In this document: one piece after another, positions 44,542 through 55,234 of the stretch
Position numbering within the stretch: the stretch's first letter is position 1
How the letters are laid out: every line of letters begins with the position of its first letter
From: Trichomonas vaginalis G3
Lineage: Eukaryota > Parabasalia > Trichomonadida > Trichomonadidae
Length of the DNA stretch: 64,000 bases
Direction of reading: 5' to 3'
Assembly (NCBI RefSeq): GCF_026262505.1
Contig: NC_067208.1
Span: 3,171,962-3,235,961 of the forward strand
Translations under genes and position numbers: made by a program
Notes under the pieces: model-generated
Database searches by the model: none
The model's input: only the letters and a program-made list of their open reading frames with translations
Told to the model about the DNA's origin: nothing

Positions 44542-44940
44542 TTACATTCCCCACGTTTGAGGCGGTTGAGGTTGGTTATTGTTTACCCATTGTTGTGCAT
44601 GGTTATATCCTCTGTTAAAGAATCTTTCACCTTGGTCCATATAGTGTCCTGCTTGGTTATAGTAGTCATTTGCTTTGTTATAATAGTTTCCTGCTTGTCT
44701 TCCTACATTGTCCATCCATCCTTGAACTTTTCCTCTTGTTTCAGGATTTGGAATAAGATTTGTTGCATCTCGTGCTACATCCAACCTTTCTGTACAGTTT
44801 GTATAATAGGTTGTGCTTTCTCTTTAAGTATACTAATGTACTCAAAATCTTCCTTCCAACTCCAAATACACTCTGGCTATTGTTCCAACTGCGGGCAAAA
44901 ATCTGGATGCAACTCCTGCTAATGCGCCAAATAAACCCAT
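44542..44940 (-). pseudogene. Copy 2: small amphipathic, pVI-like protein (fossil)
   Basis: Same plan as 24300-24702. The readable C-terminal part includes GRQAGNYYNKANDYYNQAGH, a Y/N repeat not so clear in copy 1, and the QPQPPQTWGM end. Broken. Confidence 0.5.
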
Positions 44941-44956
44941 TTCTTATGGGGTAAAA

Positions 44957-45911
44957 ATGACGAATCCAAACAGGACCCCTATGTTTCTAAAGCGACAAAG
45001 AAAGCACTCATGATAAAAATCTTTAGTTCAACACCAAATGCTTGGTTTATGGATATCTTGGAAAACATTCCGAGGTATAGAGAAGATGGACCACCATACT
45101 GGCTAATATTTGTCGGTCAAAACACAAGATACTGTGAAGCCATACCATTATGGTCCAAAAATATTTTAGATGTGAAAACTGCTTTGACAATATTCGTTGA
45201 CAAATACCATCCAACAAAACTGACATCTGACTGTGAAAGTTCTTTCAAACAGATGATATTAAAAACTATCTGCGTTCAAAAAATGTAAACCAATATTTCA
45301 TTGTCGACCAAAACCATTCTGCTCTTGGTGTCATTGACGGTTGTATAAAAATGTTAAGACTTAAACCAACCACAAGGTGGTGAAGCAAATGAAATGTCAT
45401 ATGACGACAAATATAGACACTTCTCCATGGCAAAGATGAGACAAGTTTTAAATATTTACAATAGCCGTAAACAAAAAGGTTTGGGAAACCACTCCCCGAA
45501 GAAATGAAAAACAACCCTGACTTAGAGAAAGACTATATATTTAATAATTTAGTCAAAAGAGACAAACAAGAAAGAATGCGGGCTTCAAACTTCAGAAAGG
45601 TGACAAAGTAAAAATAGAAATACCTAAACGCGACCCATATGAAAATACTATTGACTATGACAACAATGGGAACCCGACAGGTACTCACATTCGTGTTCGT
45701 AAAAATAGAAGAAAGTATACAAGAGAATATTATGAAGTTTTAGGCAAACATGGCAAAATGTACACACTGCAAGCAGAAGATAAAACTACTATTGTCAGAC
45801 CTCGTTTCAAACTTGTCAAAGTTCAAGGTGGTATACTTTCAAAGACAGTTCCTAACAAATATAAGACAACTCCTGACGAAATATGCTAAAGAAGTTGAAA
45901 ATGACAACTAA
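44957..45911 (+). pseudogene. Copy 2: rve-type integrase (fossil)
   Basis: Counterpart of 24720-25683, with NAWFMDILENIPRYREDGPP, HPTKLTSDCESSF and the basic C-terminal domain (RVRKNRRKYTREYYEVLGK). It diverges from the pVI-like gene and its stop overlaps the stop of the fibre gene. Broken. Confidence 0.8.
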
Positions 45912-47313
45912 GCAATTCTATAACCATGCGTAAACTGTCATGTAAGGTGGCATGTATTCTTTACTTTGTCCGTTGTTTGTGTATATCCTGAAACGAAATG
46001 TGTATGGTTTCCTTCTCCCTGAGTGTCACTCCAGTAACAATTTATAGCAAACTTAACGTCGTCTTTAACATCATATCCTTTACCTTTTGTCATTCCTGAC
46101 CAATCCCAATATCTATGCTTATGCCAACCTGCTTGAGATGTACTTAAATCTATGTAGTGACTATGTGCAGGTAAATTTTCACCTGAAATCGTTTTACTTC
46201 CACCTGTTTCCTTTGAAGAGTTTGCACAATACAAAAACCTGTCGACTATTTGAGTCCAAGTTCCAAAACCAAGTACTACTTCTGGTCTGGTAGAGTTCAT
46301 TGACGTATAAATAGAGCCTATAGGATATAATGTTTGAAGTATTCTGTCTTTAATGTTTGAAGCTCTGTTTTGTCTGCTTTCTTGTCATATAAATCTTGAG
46401 CAGTGAATTTAATATTATATTCATCCTTCATGACATAAACATCTTTACATCTAATGTTTCTCATCGTCGTTATGTCGTCATCCGATGTTAAACCTTGTGG
46501 AAAGTTAGGAGGTTTACAATATAATGCATCCCACCAGTTTCTTCAACCGTTCCTTCAATACTTTCTATAGCAACAGTTGTAAAACTTGTATGTGTATGGT
46601 TCTTGTCTGCTTTCTTCTCTAACTCATCGTTAACATAAGTTTTATCTGCTTTAAGGTCTAAACATCCTGAAACCCATCCTGTATCGGCTTTAACTTTAAA
46701 AGTCTTCGATGTCCATTCATGGTACCAGTCAACCCTTTCTATAATTTCTTTATCTTTTTCATCCACATATTCCTTATCTGCTTTCTTCACTAACACACTA
46801 GCCATAAGTCCCTTATCTACCTTATTTTCAAGGCTAACGTTTAAGTCTGTTATTTCAGATATAGAATGTGTATGAGTCTTTTTAGAATATTCGTTTTCAG
46901 CTCTTGTCACTTCACTTGACATTTTATTGTCAACATATGTTTTGTCTGCTAGTTCAGGATGAGTATGTTTTTTGTTGCATAAGCATTGTTAGCTCTTTCT
47001 TCTTCTTTTGCTATTGCATCGTCTACATATTCTTTGTCAGCTTTGTTGTCAACATCTGTTTTCAAAAGAAGTTCATTTATAGGTTTCTCGTTTAAAGTTC
47101 CTTTTGTTGGATTTATACAGACAGTATGGTTCTTATTGTCTTGAAACAGAAACTCATCTGTCATTGGGTTTAATGTCAGTTTTAAGTTTCCTTCTTTCAA
47201 TGACTCAGATATCTTAGAAAGTTTGAAAAGTTTGTTGTGTTCTTATTTAGAGCTTGCATAATGAGTTGTCGGTTGTGTTGTATTTCTCTCATAGACGCTG
47301 TTTCATTTGACAT
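45908..47313 (-). pseudogene. Copy 2: fibre with phage Gp10-type tip (fossil)
   Basis: Counterpart of 25680-27097. KADKEYVDEKDKEIIERVDW and related shaft units, then the tip with FGTWTQIVDRFLYC, GENLPAHSHYI and GNHTHFVSGYTQTT. The shaft and the tip differ from copy 1 at more residues than the neighbouring genes, which would suit a receptor-binding protein. Broken. Confidence 0.8.
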
Positions 47314-47332
47314 TTTTTATTCTAGATAAAAT

Positions 47333-48179
47333 ATGCTTCCAATAGAAAAAGAAAATTCAAGAGTTGCTACAACTAAACCATTAGATGAACTTTTTACTAA
47401 TGTCGGTCAAAAGTTTGAGACAGAGACCGTAAAGCATGAAGGCTATCGTTTTGACTACCCATTAAGATGGCTAAGAGACCCATCTGTCACAAAAGCTATT
47501 GGCTTTCGTAGAATGAAGTTTGTGTCTGTAGAAGATAAAAGTTTTCCATTTATTGTAAGGTTTCATATAGATTATATATCTGAAGGGAAACGAAAAATGT
47601 GGGAAGAAATTGAGCTAATACAAGTTGACCTTTCATCTTCTCTACAGACTGCGTTAAAAATATAGAAGATAAAATAAATTCATGTTATGCAAAATATGCT
47701 GATGAATATGCAAATACCGAGAGCACACTTTATGTGAGAATTGTATATGACAAACAAATTCACAAGTGTCATTTCAAATCTACGAAGACAATCCAAAGAA
47801 AGACGAACAAATATATACAGAATTCACTGCAATGTCATGGTATTATTTGCAAAGAATGTTAAATCAGAAAGTCAAACTTCCTTTAGCAAATATTTACAGT
47901 CGATATGCAAGAGATGAACCATATTTATTTAAAGATGTTTTCGACCCAGCTGCTATTATTGTTCATGCTTCATTTTCTGGCGCTCAAAACTCTTTCTTAT
48001 GCTTGGCAAATGACTTTTACGAAAAACCTACAAAGTTATATGAACCGCCGAGTGGAAGTATTTCAGACTTTCAAGTATGGTTTACTACAGATGGAAGAAA
48101 AAGAATAATTCCATTATACCATGCGTTTTACTTAGAACTTAGTTTCATATACAACTACTATCGAACGGTAAAAATATAA
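47333..48179 (+). pseudogene. Copy 2: paralogue B of the SFSDFQVWF pair (fossil)
   Basis: Counterpart of 27117-27964. The two ends are nearly identical to copy 1 but the middle third (about 47520-47930) is strongly different, e.g. MSFQIYEDNPKKDEQIYTEF here against a different sequence there. That pattern looks like replacement of one central block by recombination or strong diversification. Broken. Confidence 0.6.
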
Positions 48180-48183
48180 TTTT

Positions 48184-48425
48184 TTAATACGGTTGAGGTG
48201 TTGGATTTGGTTGCCAACTTGACTGTGGTGCAGGTTCAGGCTGTTGTATAACAGGAGCTTGTTCTTCTGGTTCAGGGTCTTTAGGTATAATACCAACAAA
48301 CTGACCTACTCTTTTACCAATATTTTTGACTCCGTTCCAAATTCCTCTTCCTACGGTTTTTATTCCATTCCATATACCTCTTCCAACTCTTCTGAAGAAG
48401 TTTCAATACTACTGAAGAAACCCAT
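48184..48425 (-). pseudogene. Copy 2: small amphipathic GIWNG-repeat protein (fossil)
   Basis: Counterpart of 27969-28212, with the duplicated GRGIWNG helix and P/Q-rich tail. Broken. Confidence 0.5.
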
Positions 48426-48443
48426 TTTACTATATGTAAAAAT

Positions 48444-48807
48444 CTAATGTCCGCCTAGTCTCTTACGTTTCCTGTTGAGTTCCATAGCATTCTTTAACTG
48501 GAGCTCATACATTCTGTTTCTCTCTCTGGTAGAAAACATATTCTGGGTCAACTCCTGTGTTCGCGTCATCTGCATAAAGTTGTTTATATCCCACTTCAGG
48601 GTTTGTATAAAACTCTTTCCATCTCATATTTGCATACCATGGTGGCAAACCTAACGCAGCGTCATTTGACATGGCAGTTTGCATTTGTACATCTGTTGGC
48701 ACTTGACCATAGTTTGCCATTGCAGTTTGTATTCTAACTTCATTTGGAATATTCTCTGGGTTTGGTTGTCCAGGTTGCTGTGCATTCGCTAAGTTCTGTG
48801 CGTCCAT
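48444..48807 (-). pseudogene. Copy 2: ~120-residue N/Q/P-rich protein (fossil)
   Basis: Counterpart of 28231-28594, nearly identical over the first 90 residues. Broken. Confidence 0.5.
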
Positions 48808-48830
48808 TTAATATTAGATAAAAATATCTC

Positions 48831-48962
48831 TTACGAGTACATATGCTGAACATTTGCAGGCATTGGTTCATCTTCATATTCTCTATATCTTTCTGCCACG
48901 TCAAATAAATAAATGACACAATGGAAAAAACCTAAAACAAGTAGTCCTATTTCAAACCACAT
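48831..48962 (-). CDS. Copy 2: 43-residue one-pass membrane protein
   Basis: Same frame and length as 28618-28749: membrane span WFEIGLLVLGFFHCVIYLFD, then an acidic tail. It overlaps the methyltransferase gene end by 16 bases. Its conservation as an open frame in two otherwise battered copies supports it as a gene. Confidence 0.6.
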   Translation of the reverse strand: MWFEIGLLVLGFFHCVIYLFDVAERYREYEDEPMPANVQHMYS

Positions 48963-49763
48963 TTACTTACTAATAAAATTTCTTTGTTATGACACTTTCT
49001 CCAGTTTATAGGACCTCTCTCATATTCTATCTTGTCATATATAAACTCATAGTCATGTATGTCCTCTAACCATCTCATAACGGTTTCCAAACCACTTTTA
49101 TCGGATGTAAAGTAAAAGCATGGATGGTTATGTAAAACGTCTAAAGTTTCTAAAGAGTCTCTCAAAGTCCAGTCTACTTGGTATTGAAAATCCCATGTGT
49201 TATAGAACGGCGGGTCCACTATAAAGAAAACATTTTCCTTGTCTTTATATTTTTCATACAAATCTGTCCAATGACATCTCACAAACTCTATACCCTCAAT
49301 ATATTTTTCTATGTCCTCTTTGAAAACATTTGTATAGTTAAGATATAAAACTTTTGACATAAGTGTTTCAATGTCATGAACTCTTATAGCACCACTATAT
49401 AATAGTCTAGCAGATATACTATCCCAGTCTATATATTCTGCTTTTTTCAAAACCTCTCTCACAATATTTTTTATCTAATGGTATACGTTCCATCTTACCT
49501 ATCTGAATCTTTTCTTTTAACTCTTTCAATATATTGTTTGTGTCTGGTATATGTTTGAGACGGTCCATATAGTTGTCGAAGTCATTGCATATAATCTTTG
49601 AGTCTGGGAATATTATATGACATAAATGGGATATATAGAAACTTCCACCGAACAAATCTACAAATGTTAGACCATTCGGTAGTTTCTTAAGTTCTCTCAA
49701 TATAATATCTTTACATCTACTCTTATTTCCAAAGAACGGTAACGGTGGTTTTGTAAAATTCAT
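48947..49763 (-). pseudogene. Copy 2: D12-class DNA adenine methyltransferase (fossil)
   Basis: Counterpart of the whole gene at 28734-29552, with FFGNK, DLFGGSF and VDPPF present. Broken in this copy. Confidence 0.85.
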
Positions 49764-49849
49764 TTATATATAATAATAAAAATGTTTTTACCCGAAAAGT
49801 GACAGAAAAGTGACAAAACATGAAAACATATATAATTTGTGAAAAGCGA

Positions 49850-50017
49850 CACATTATATAATGTTTTCGACCCAGAAGAAGGCTTCTTCCCAGAAGCAAT
49901 GGAGGAAGAAGAAGAGTCCTCCGAATAAAAACTTCATTTATACTAAACATCAACATCAGGGCTAGAAGGCACGAAGTGCCTGGAAGCCCCACTACCTTTT
50001 TTTTTTTTTTTTTTTTT
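49850..50017. repeat. Right terminal inverted repeat of copy 2
   Basis: Mirror of 33184-33383 (shorter by the part missing from the middle of the acidic-tail segment). The terminal hairpin at 49958-49990 has inner stem GGCAC-GAA-GTGCC, as at the right end of copy 1. It ends in a 21-base T-run. Confidence 0.85.
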
Positions 50018-50289
50018 ATATGTAGAAGATAAGTACCTTAATATGTACGTAAAAATTAATGAAATTTATTTTGAATGTAGAACCGAGCAATTTTCAAATT
50101 TTGTGCTTTTTTTGAATTTTCTCGATACCAGATAAGTTGTGTTGGCTAAATAATATATGGATACAATGTGTCTTATAGATGAATATATGCACAAAGTTTA
50201 AGAGGCCATTTTCTTTCAGAAACCGAGATTTGTGAATTTTTTCAAATTTTGTGCTTTTTTTGATATTGAAATTTCATTTCATTTTTTTG

Positions 50290-51962
50290 ATGCATATCGA
50301 TGCACCATGCGAACTTAAAGAAAGGCTATCTTATATAGATGCTATGACAGCTGTCATTGATAACGAATGCCATGCAGGTTGTCCATATCAATTAAAAAAA
50401 AATCCAAATTTAGGGGGAACAAAATTAAAATTCAGGTGCAGTGCAGATAAATGTGAAGCATGTATCTCATTTCTAAAGGATGATGAAGAATATATCCTAA
50501 CAGAATATAATGGAACACATAATCACAATCAAATCAAAGATGAGACAAAGAAATACCACACATTATCACAATGCTATCGTCGGGTACTTATTAATTTTAT
50601 AAAACAGGGGGTGATCCGAAAATGGCTCAAATTGAATGCGACAAAAAACTTGATCTGGATGATCCACTTAACAGGCCATCTTTTTTGAATGCATCTTCAG
50701 ATCAAATGAAAACAATTCAGGAAAAAGGAAATAAAAAGATCAAAGGTATTCAAAAGTACGATGATAATCAATTCAAGTCAACTCAATTATTTAAGGGTAT
50801 CAAAGAACAAGAGTCACCAAAAGATTTAATTTATTTCGATGTCGATAATTACAACAAACCAAAGAAATTAATCTTTTATTATGCTTCTTTCAAATTTCTG
50901 GACATAATCAAAATTGTGAAAGAGCATTTTATTGATGCAACCCATTCATTACTTGAATTTAAAATGTTGTTTTACATGATATCAGCCAAATTTCCAAATA
51001 CACATGCATTCCCAATTTTTCAATTTGTCGTTTATCCAAACACTTCAGAAAATATTGCATTCTGTCTCAAGGCATTTTTTAACTGGGCAAAAGTAAAACC
51101 AAAATATTTTATGTCAGATTGTGCACAAGAAATCGAAAATGCGATTATCAACTCTTTTCCAGAAGTTATCCTTCATTGGTGTGCAGTTCATGTAATGAGG
51201 GCGTTCAGAAAAAATTTGAAAGATTATGCATTTGAGAGTTCAGACAAATTGATATTAGATACAAAAATGAACTATCTTGCATACGGCAGAAATGGCAAGA
51301 AAGAATGGATTGAACCAACGTTCAAAAAAATTCTGGAAATAGCCGAAAAATTCCCAGAATTTTCAAAATACATACAAAATCAATGGATATCAAACCAAGA
51401 AAGATGGACAGCCGCTGAAAGAGATGAAAATTTAGCTCTCACAAATAACATTTCAGAATCGATTAACAAAAAAATTAAATATTACTACTTTGGCGGAACA
51501 ATTTTCATGAGATTTGATCGATTTGTGATGAAATTAATCGATTTTATCGTTCCTTCATTTTATTACAGAATTTCTCAAGATATAAGGCTCAGAGACAAAA
51601 TTCCAAATCCGTTGCCATCTGAAAAAAAGCCAAAAAAGTCTACAATCAGACTGGATACAGAAAAATGTATAATGCTCACTGATAAAATTAAATCGTTAAT
51701 AGTTAACTCATCAGCAAACTTAAATACGCTTCAATTGGGTTTAGATGACCTACTTGATAAAGTTGTCAAGGCAGCAAAGGTTCAAAAACGAATGACCCAG
51801 TATTTTTCGAAATTAAGTATCCCAATGGAAATCAAGCTTAGTATTCTCACGCAAATTACAGAATTTGGATGCAATACCCCTCAATTCATTGTTGAGAATG
51901 CCAAGTCTTTTCAAGATAAAATTATTACAGATTTCCACCTTCAAATTTATACAACATTATAA
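50290..51962 (+). pseudogene. MULE transposase with N-terminal zinc finger, one frameshift
   Basis: ATG at 50290. The first part (to about 50560) is a FLYWCH/WRKY-GCM1-type zinc finger: CPYQLKKN, FRCSADKCEACISF and TEYNGTHNHNQ supply the C-x4-C and H-x-H ligands. The second part is a MULE transposase domain: FIDATHSLLE (first D), YFMSDCAQEIENAI (second D), LHWCAVHVMRAF and TNNISESINKKIK (E). A +1/-1 frameshift lies in the GGGGG run at about 50607-50611, joining nothing else wrong over 1.6 kb. It could be a real inactivating change or a homopolymer sequencing error. The transposase would move the MULE by cutting at its 145-bp ends. Confidence 0.85.
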
Positions 51963-52045
51963 AAATTTATGAATAAAAACTTGATATAAAATAACATTTT
52001 TATTTTTACTAAGAAAAAAAAGGTTTTTGATAATAAATTTATTTT

Positions 52046-52397
52046 ATTTCGAAAAAGTAGCAATAATCGTAAAAGGGTATTGATAGGCTTGCTAAAGTAA
52101 CTAATTTTAGCTGTCAAATACTTTTGTATTTTGAAGTAAATTAGTATAAATTTGTTTTTACTTTTATTTCGAAAAAGTAGCAATAATCGTAAAAGGGTAT
52201 TGATAGGCTTGCTAAAGTAACTAATTTTAGCTGTCAAATACTTTTGTATTTTGAAGTAAATTAGTATAAATTTGTTTTTACTTTTATTTCGAAAAAGTAG
52301 CAATAATCGTAAAAGGGTATTGATAGGCTTGCTAAAGTAACTAATTTTAGCTGTCAAATACTTTTGTATTTTGAAGTAAATTAGTATAAATTTGATA
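52046..52397. repeat. 120-bp tandem repeat, three units, within the MULE
   Basis: Units start ATTTCGAAAAAGTAGCAATA at 52046, 52166 and 52286. The copies are identical over nearly their whole length, so the expansion is recent. The array lies about 85 bp after the transposase stop. Confidence 0.92.
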
Positions 52398-52435
52398 TTA
52401 TTTTAACTCCCTTTGAAAACCTCAATTTTCCATAC

Positions 52436-52497
52436 AGAGGGAACGGGAATAGCATCCAATATTCCCTGAGAATGGTTGCGCATTCTCAGTTCCCTCT
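52436..52497. repeat. Perfect three-way-junction (T-shaped) palindrome
   Basis: An outer 9-bp stem (AGAGGGAAC with GTTCCCTCT) encloses two adjoining hairpins without any unpaired base between them: GGGAATA-gcatccaa-TATTCCC (52445-52466) and TGAGAATG-gttgcg-CATTCTCA (52467-52488). It lies inside the MULE between the 120-bp array and an empty stretch, with a T9 run about 30 bp downstream. Confidence 0.9.
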
Positions 52498-52499
52498 AT

Positions 52500-54176
52500 A
52501 TTTCGAACGAAGCTCTCATCGGTCTTTTTTTTTAATACTAAACGTTTTTTTCCCTGTCACGTTTAGCTAAAATTTGGGTTTGCCTTTTAAAAATTCAGAA
52601 AACACGTTGAAATTTTTGTGATGAATAATAAAAGGGATTTTTTTCGATCTCATTCAAAGATTTGATAAGATTATTTTTTGAGAGGCGATACCTATGGATA
52701 TGGTTTAATATTATATTATTTTCGATCAAATTTGTAGGATTGTTATGTAAAATGGTTAAATTGATTATTTTTTGTGAGAGTTTGAAAACAACAAGAATTT
52801 CATACAATGCTAGAGCACTAAAATAATAAGAAAATTTCAAATTCATTTTAATTCACAAAAAATTGATGTAATTATTTTTTGAAGAGAAAGGTAAAAAGGG
52901 AAAAGTAATTTTGTTTATAATTAGGATACTGAACAATATTTTAAAAGTTCAAATTTATTTGATGGGCTTATTAGTTGCTGTTGATTTTAATGAAAACAGT
53001 CTCTACTAATGTTTAACATGGGAGATTGTAATAAACAGAAATTCATCAAAAGTGACAGCTCTCAATTTTTTGACATTTGTAAATTCTAAATTGAATGAGA
53101 AAAATGAAATAATACTAAGCATAATACAATATTCTAGATTTAATTATAATTAGGAAAAAGTTAGTTTTGAGAGTACTTTTCATAGGCATATAGAATGAAA
53201 TCTTCTGAAAAATAATATCACATAAACTCATATTATTTTCTAATATATAACTATTTTATATAAAAATTAAGGGTTTCGTTTTGCTAAAATTGTCACTTTT
53301 ATAGCATATTTGTTTTTGGATGTTTTGCGAAACCAAAAAAAAACTATGATATACAATGTGTGTGTAAAGAAAATACTTTATTTACTAGTTAAAAAATCAT
53401 TTGGTATTGATCAAGTTATTTTTTCTGGATAAGATATTATATGGATAATTGGATAGAAAATACAATTATATAATCTTGTACCTGGTTTAATTAAGCTAAT
53501 TGTCATCAGAAACTTGTAATTTTTATGAATTTCAGATTTTCTTTTCATTACTGCTTTTCTTAATAGGTCAAGTTCTTATTTACGTTATAAAGTATGATAT
53601 TTACAAATATCAAGTTATCGTGTTTTTTGAGAAATTATGAGAAACAAACAAAAATGAAAAAGATAGGAATAGCAATGAATAGTGATGTGGGTATAGAAAA
53701 TGTAAGAGATATGAATGCAAAGCAATCAGTATTTAGGACATTGACCATAGATTTCGAAAAAAAAATGCTGCATATTGAGCGAAAACTATGATTATATTAT
53801 AAGGCTGTCATTTAAAGCATAATGAAACTATTCCCTTTTCATTTTAATCAAATAAGATAGTAAAGATTTTTGAATTAGCTAGAAACTGATGAGATGTTTT
53901 CACAAATCAGATTTTTAATCTCTATAATGCAGAATTCACTCAATATCTCAATTTTGATATTGCGAGATATTTTTGCTATCGGTTTCGCAATTTTGACACA
54001 ATAGCAAGAGGGTTCTATAAGCATTATTATCAACGTAGAATCTGAATATCATATCCGAAAATGTCGCAAATCTGACATTTACCCGACCAAATAGCAAAAA
54101 TAATTGAATACTTTTCGCAAAAACTTTAAAATCGATAAAAATATGAAATATAGATATTAAAGAGACTTTTTATATA
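52500..54176. other. MULE 3' region without recognised genes
   Basis: AT-rich. At 53268-53336 a 70-bp block begins AAGGGTTTCGTTTTGC like the MULE terminus and ends GCGAAACC, perhaps a second, degenerate end or a tiny related element. The short open frames at 52595-52846 and 53594-53791 show no motif. Confidence 0.5.
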
Positions 54177-54321
54177 ATATTCATAAAGATTTTCCAAAAA
54201 TATGATACCGCAAAATTAAAAAAGTGACGTCTTGAGTGGAGTCAAAGGTCGAAATTGCTAGCTAAATGTTTTTTAGCGAAATTGCGTATTGTACGTTTTT
54301 TTCGCAAAACGAAACCCTTAT
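54177..54321. repeat. MULE right terminal inverted repeat
   Basis: Mirror of 33025-33173. Confidence 0.9.
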
Positions 54322-54413
54322 AAAAATCAAATTCAATGATCTTAAAAGCGAAGGATAAACCTCAAAATTTACGAATATAATGAGTGGGAATATAATGCTT
54401 ATCTATCATAAAA

Positions 54414-54423
54414 CCATATGAAA
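54414..54423. repeat. Left target duplication of the short MULE-type element
   Basis: CCATATGAAA, repeated at 55380-55389. Confidence 0.8.
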
Positions 54424-54636
54424 GAGTGGGGGACAAACTCGCCCATTGTCACTTTTTCATTAACCTTAAACTTGTAATTTTCATTATTTTTAATTAACCT
54501 TATTTCTTTCCCAATTCCTGATTTATTTTATTCACTTACTATTAAAAGTCACATTTTAATAAAATATAATAATTTATTTATAGCATTTTTTTACTATACT
54601 GTAATAAAAAATTAATTATAATAAATTAAATGTTTA

Positions 54637-55023
54637 TTAAATCAAATGTTTTCTTTGCAATAATATTTTTAATGTTGAGTAAACAATGTTGGGATCAAGT
54701 GTATCATTTTTCAGACCTTTCTGAACAGCTTCAAGCATACTGATGCATTCGACTTTTTTAAATTGTGTCATTTCTTCGAAATCTCTTGTGACTTTTTTGA
54801 TAACTTTAACACTTCTCTCTGAATCCAGACCTTTAATTTGCAACTTAATCAGGAATGAAGGAACAACACTGGAATATAACTCGATGACAAGTTCATCGAG
54901 TCGAAGATTTGGTTGTACACCACTTGTATGTGCCGGATACCATTGTGTCAAATTTTTTCTGAAATTAACTTTAAAAGTACTAAGTAAGATCATGAGATAT
55001 AGCAATATATGTTTAAACCAACT
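54637..55023 (-). CDS. Unknown ~130-residue frame within the short MULE-type element
   Basis: The non-repeat part (about 54637-54905) has coding character: LRLDELVIELYSSVVPSFLI, KGLDSERSVKVIKKVTRDFE and MLEAVQKGLKNDTLDPNIVY. The N-terminal third is encoded by the tandem repeat and is unlikely to be genuine. It may be the C-terminal remnant of the element's transposase; it does not match the C-terminus of the transposase at 50290-51962. Confidence 0.4.
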   Translation of the reverse strand, partial: SWFKHILLYLMILLSTFKVNFRKNLTQWYPAHTSGVQPNLRLDELVIELYSSVVPSFLIKLQIKGLDSERSVKVIKKVTRDFEEMTQFKKVECISMLEAVQKGLKNDTLDPNIVYSTLKILLQRKHLI

Positions 55024-55234
55024 TATATTTTGGTTGTACACCACTTGTATGTGCCGGATACCATTGTGTCAAATTTTTTCTGAAATTAACTTTAAAAGTA
55101 CTAAGTAAGATCATGAGATATAGCAATATATGTTTAAACCAACTTATATTTTGGTTGTACACCACTTGTATGTGCCGGATACCATTGTGTCAAATTTTTT
55201 CTGAAATTAACTTTAAAAGTACTAAGTAAGATCA
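54909..55234. repeat. 121-bp tandem repeat, 2.7 units
   Basis: Units start TTGGTTGTACACCACTTGTA at 54909, 55030 and 55151 with no visible differences between the first two. The repeat begins within the open frame of the short MULE-type element. Confidence 0.92.

Larger units (their letters stand above)
33181..50017. mobile_element. Polinton-like capsid-bearing element, copy 2 (fossil, with assembly gap)
   Basis: Inserted about 8 bp inside the left terminal repeat of the MULE. It has the same gene order as copy 1, plus a 300-residue leftmost gene that is seen only here. A 100-N gap lies in the helicase, and the ATPase and hub of copy 1 have no counterpart in the sequence given. Visible length is 16.8 kb. 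It is broken, with roughly fifteen to twenty interruptions, but several genes look whole (leftmost gene, major capsid candidate, the 187-residue gene, the 50-residue and 43-residue genes). Substitutions relative to copy 1 are a few percent by eye. No clear target duplication. Confidence 0.9.
33025..54321. mobile_element. Mutator-like transposon (MULE) with nested Polinton-like copy 2
   Basis: Inverted repeats of about 145 bp at 33025-33173 and 54177-54321 are almost identical; both start ATAAGGGTTTCGTTTTGCG. The transposase (50290-51962) lies inside. Removing the nested Polinton-like element leaves about 4.5 kb, a normal MULE size. Flanks TTGTAATAA and TTATAAAAA agree in 7 of 9 positions when counted just inside the GGG, a possible decayed 9-bp target duplication. 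The family assignment rests on the transposase. Confidence 0.8.

Noticed and set aside
33173-50023. Target duplication for copy 2 (ATAT-type matches on both sides)
   Set aside because: Only four A/T bases agree, which is expected by chance in this composition.
51947-52357. 136-residue minus-strand frame with repeated LTAKISYFSKPINTLLRLLL
   Set aside because: It is simply the 120-bp tandem repeat read in one frame; the period being a multiple of three keeps it open.
53268-53336. Second MULE-like end within the MULE
   Set aside because: Only about 16 bases match the terminal repeat and the rest is unrelated, so I did not treat it as a separate element boundary.
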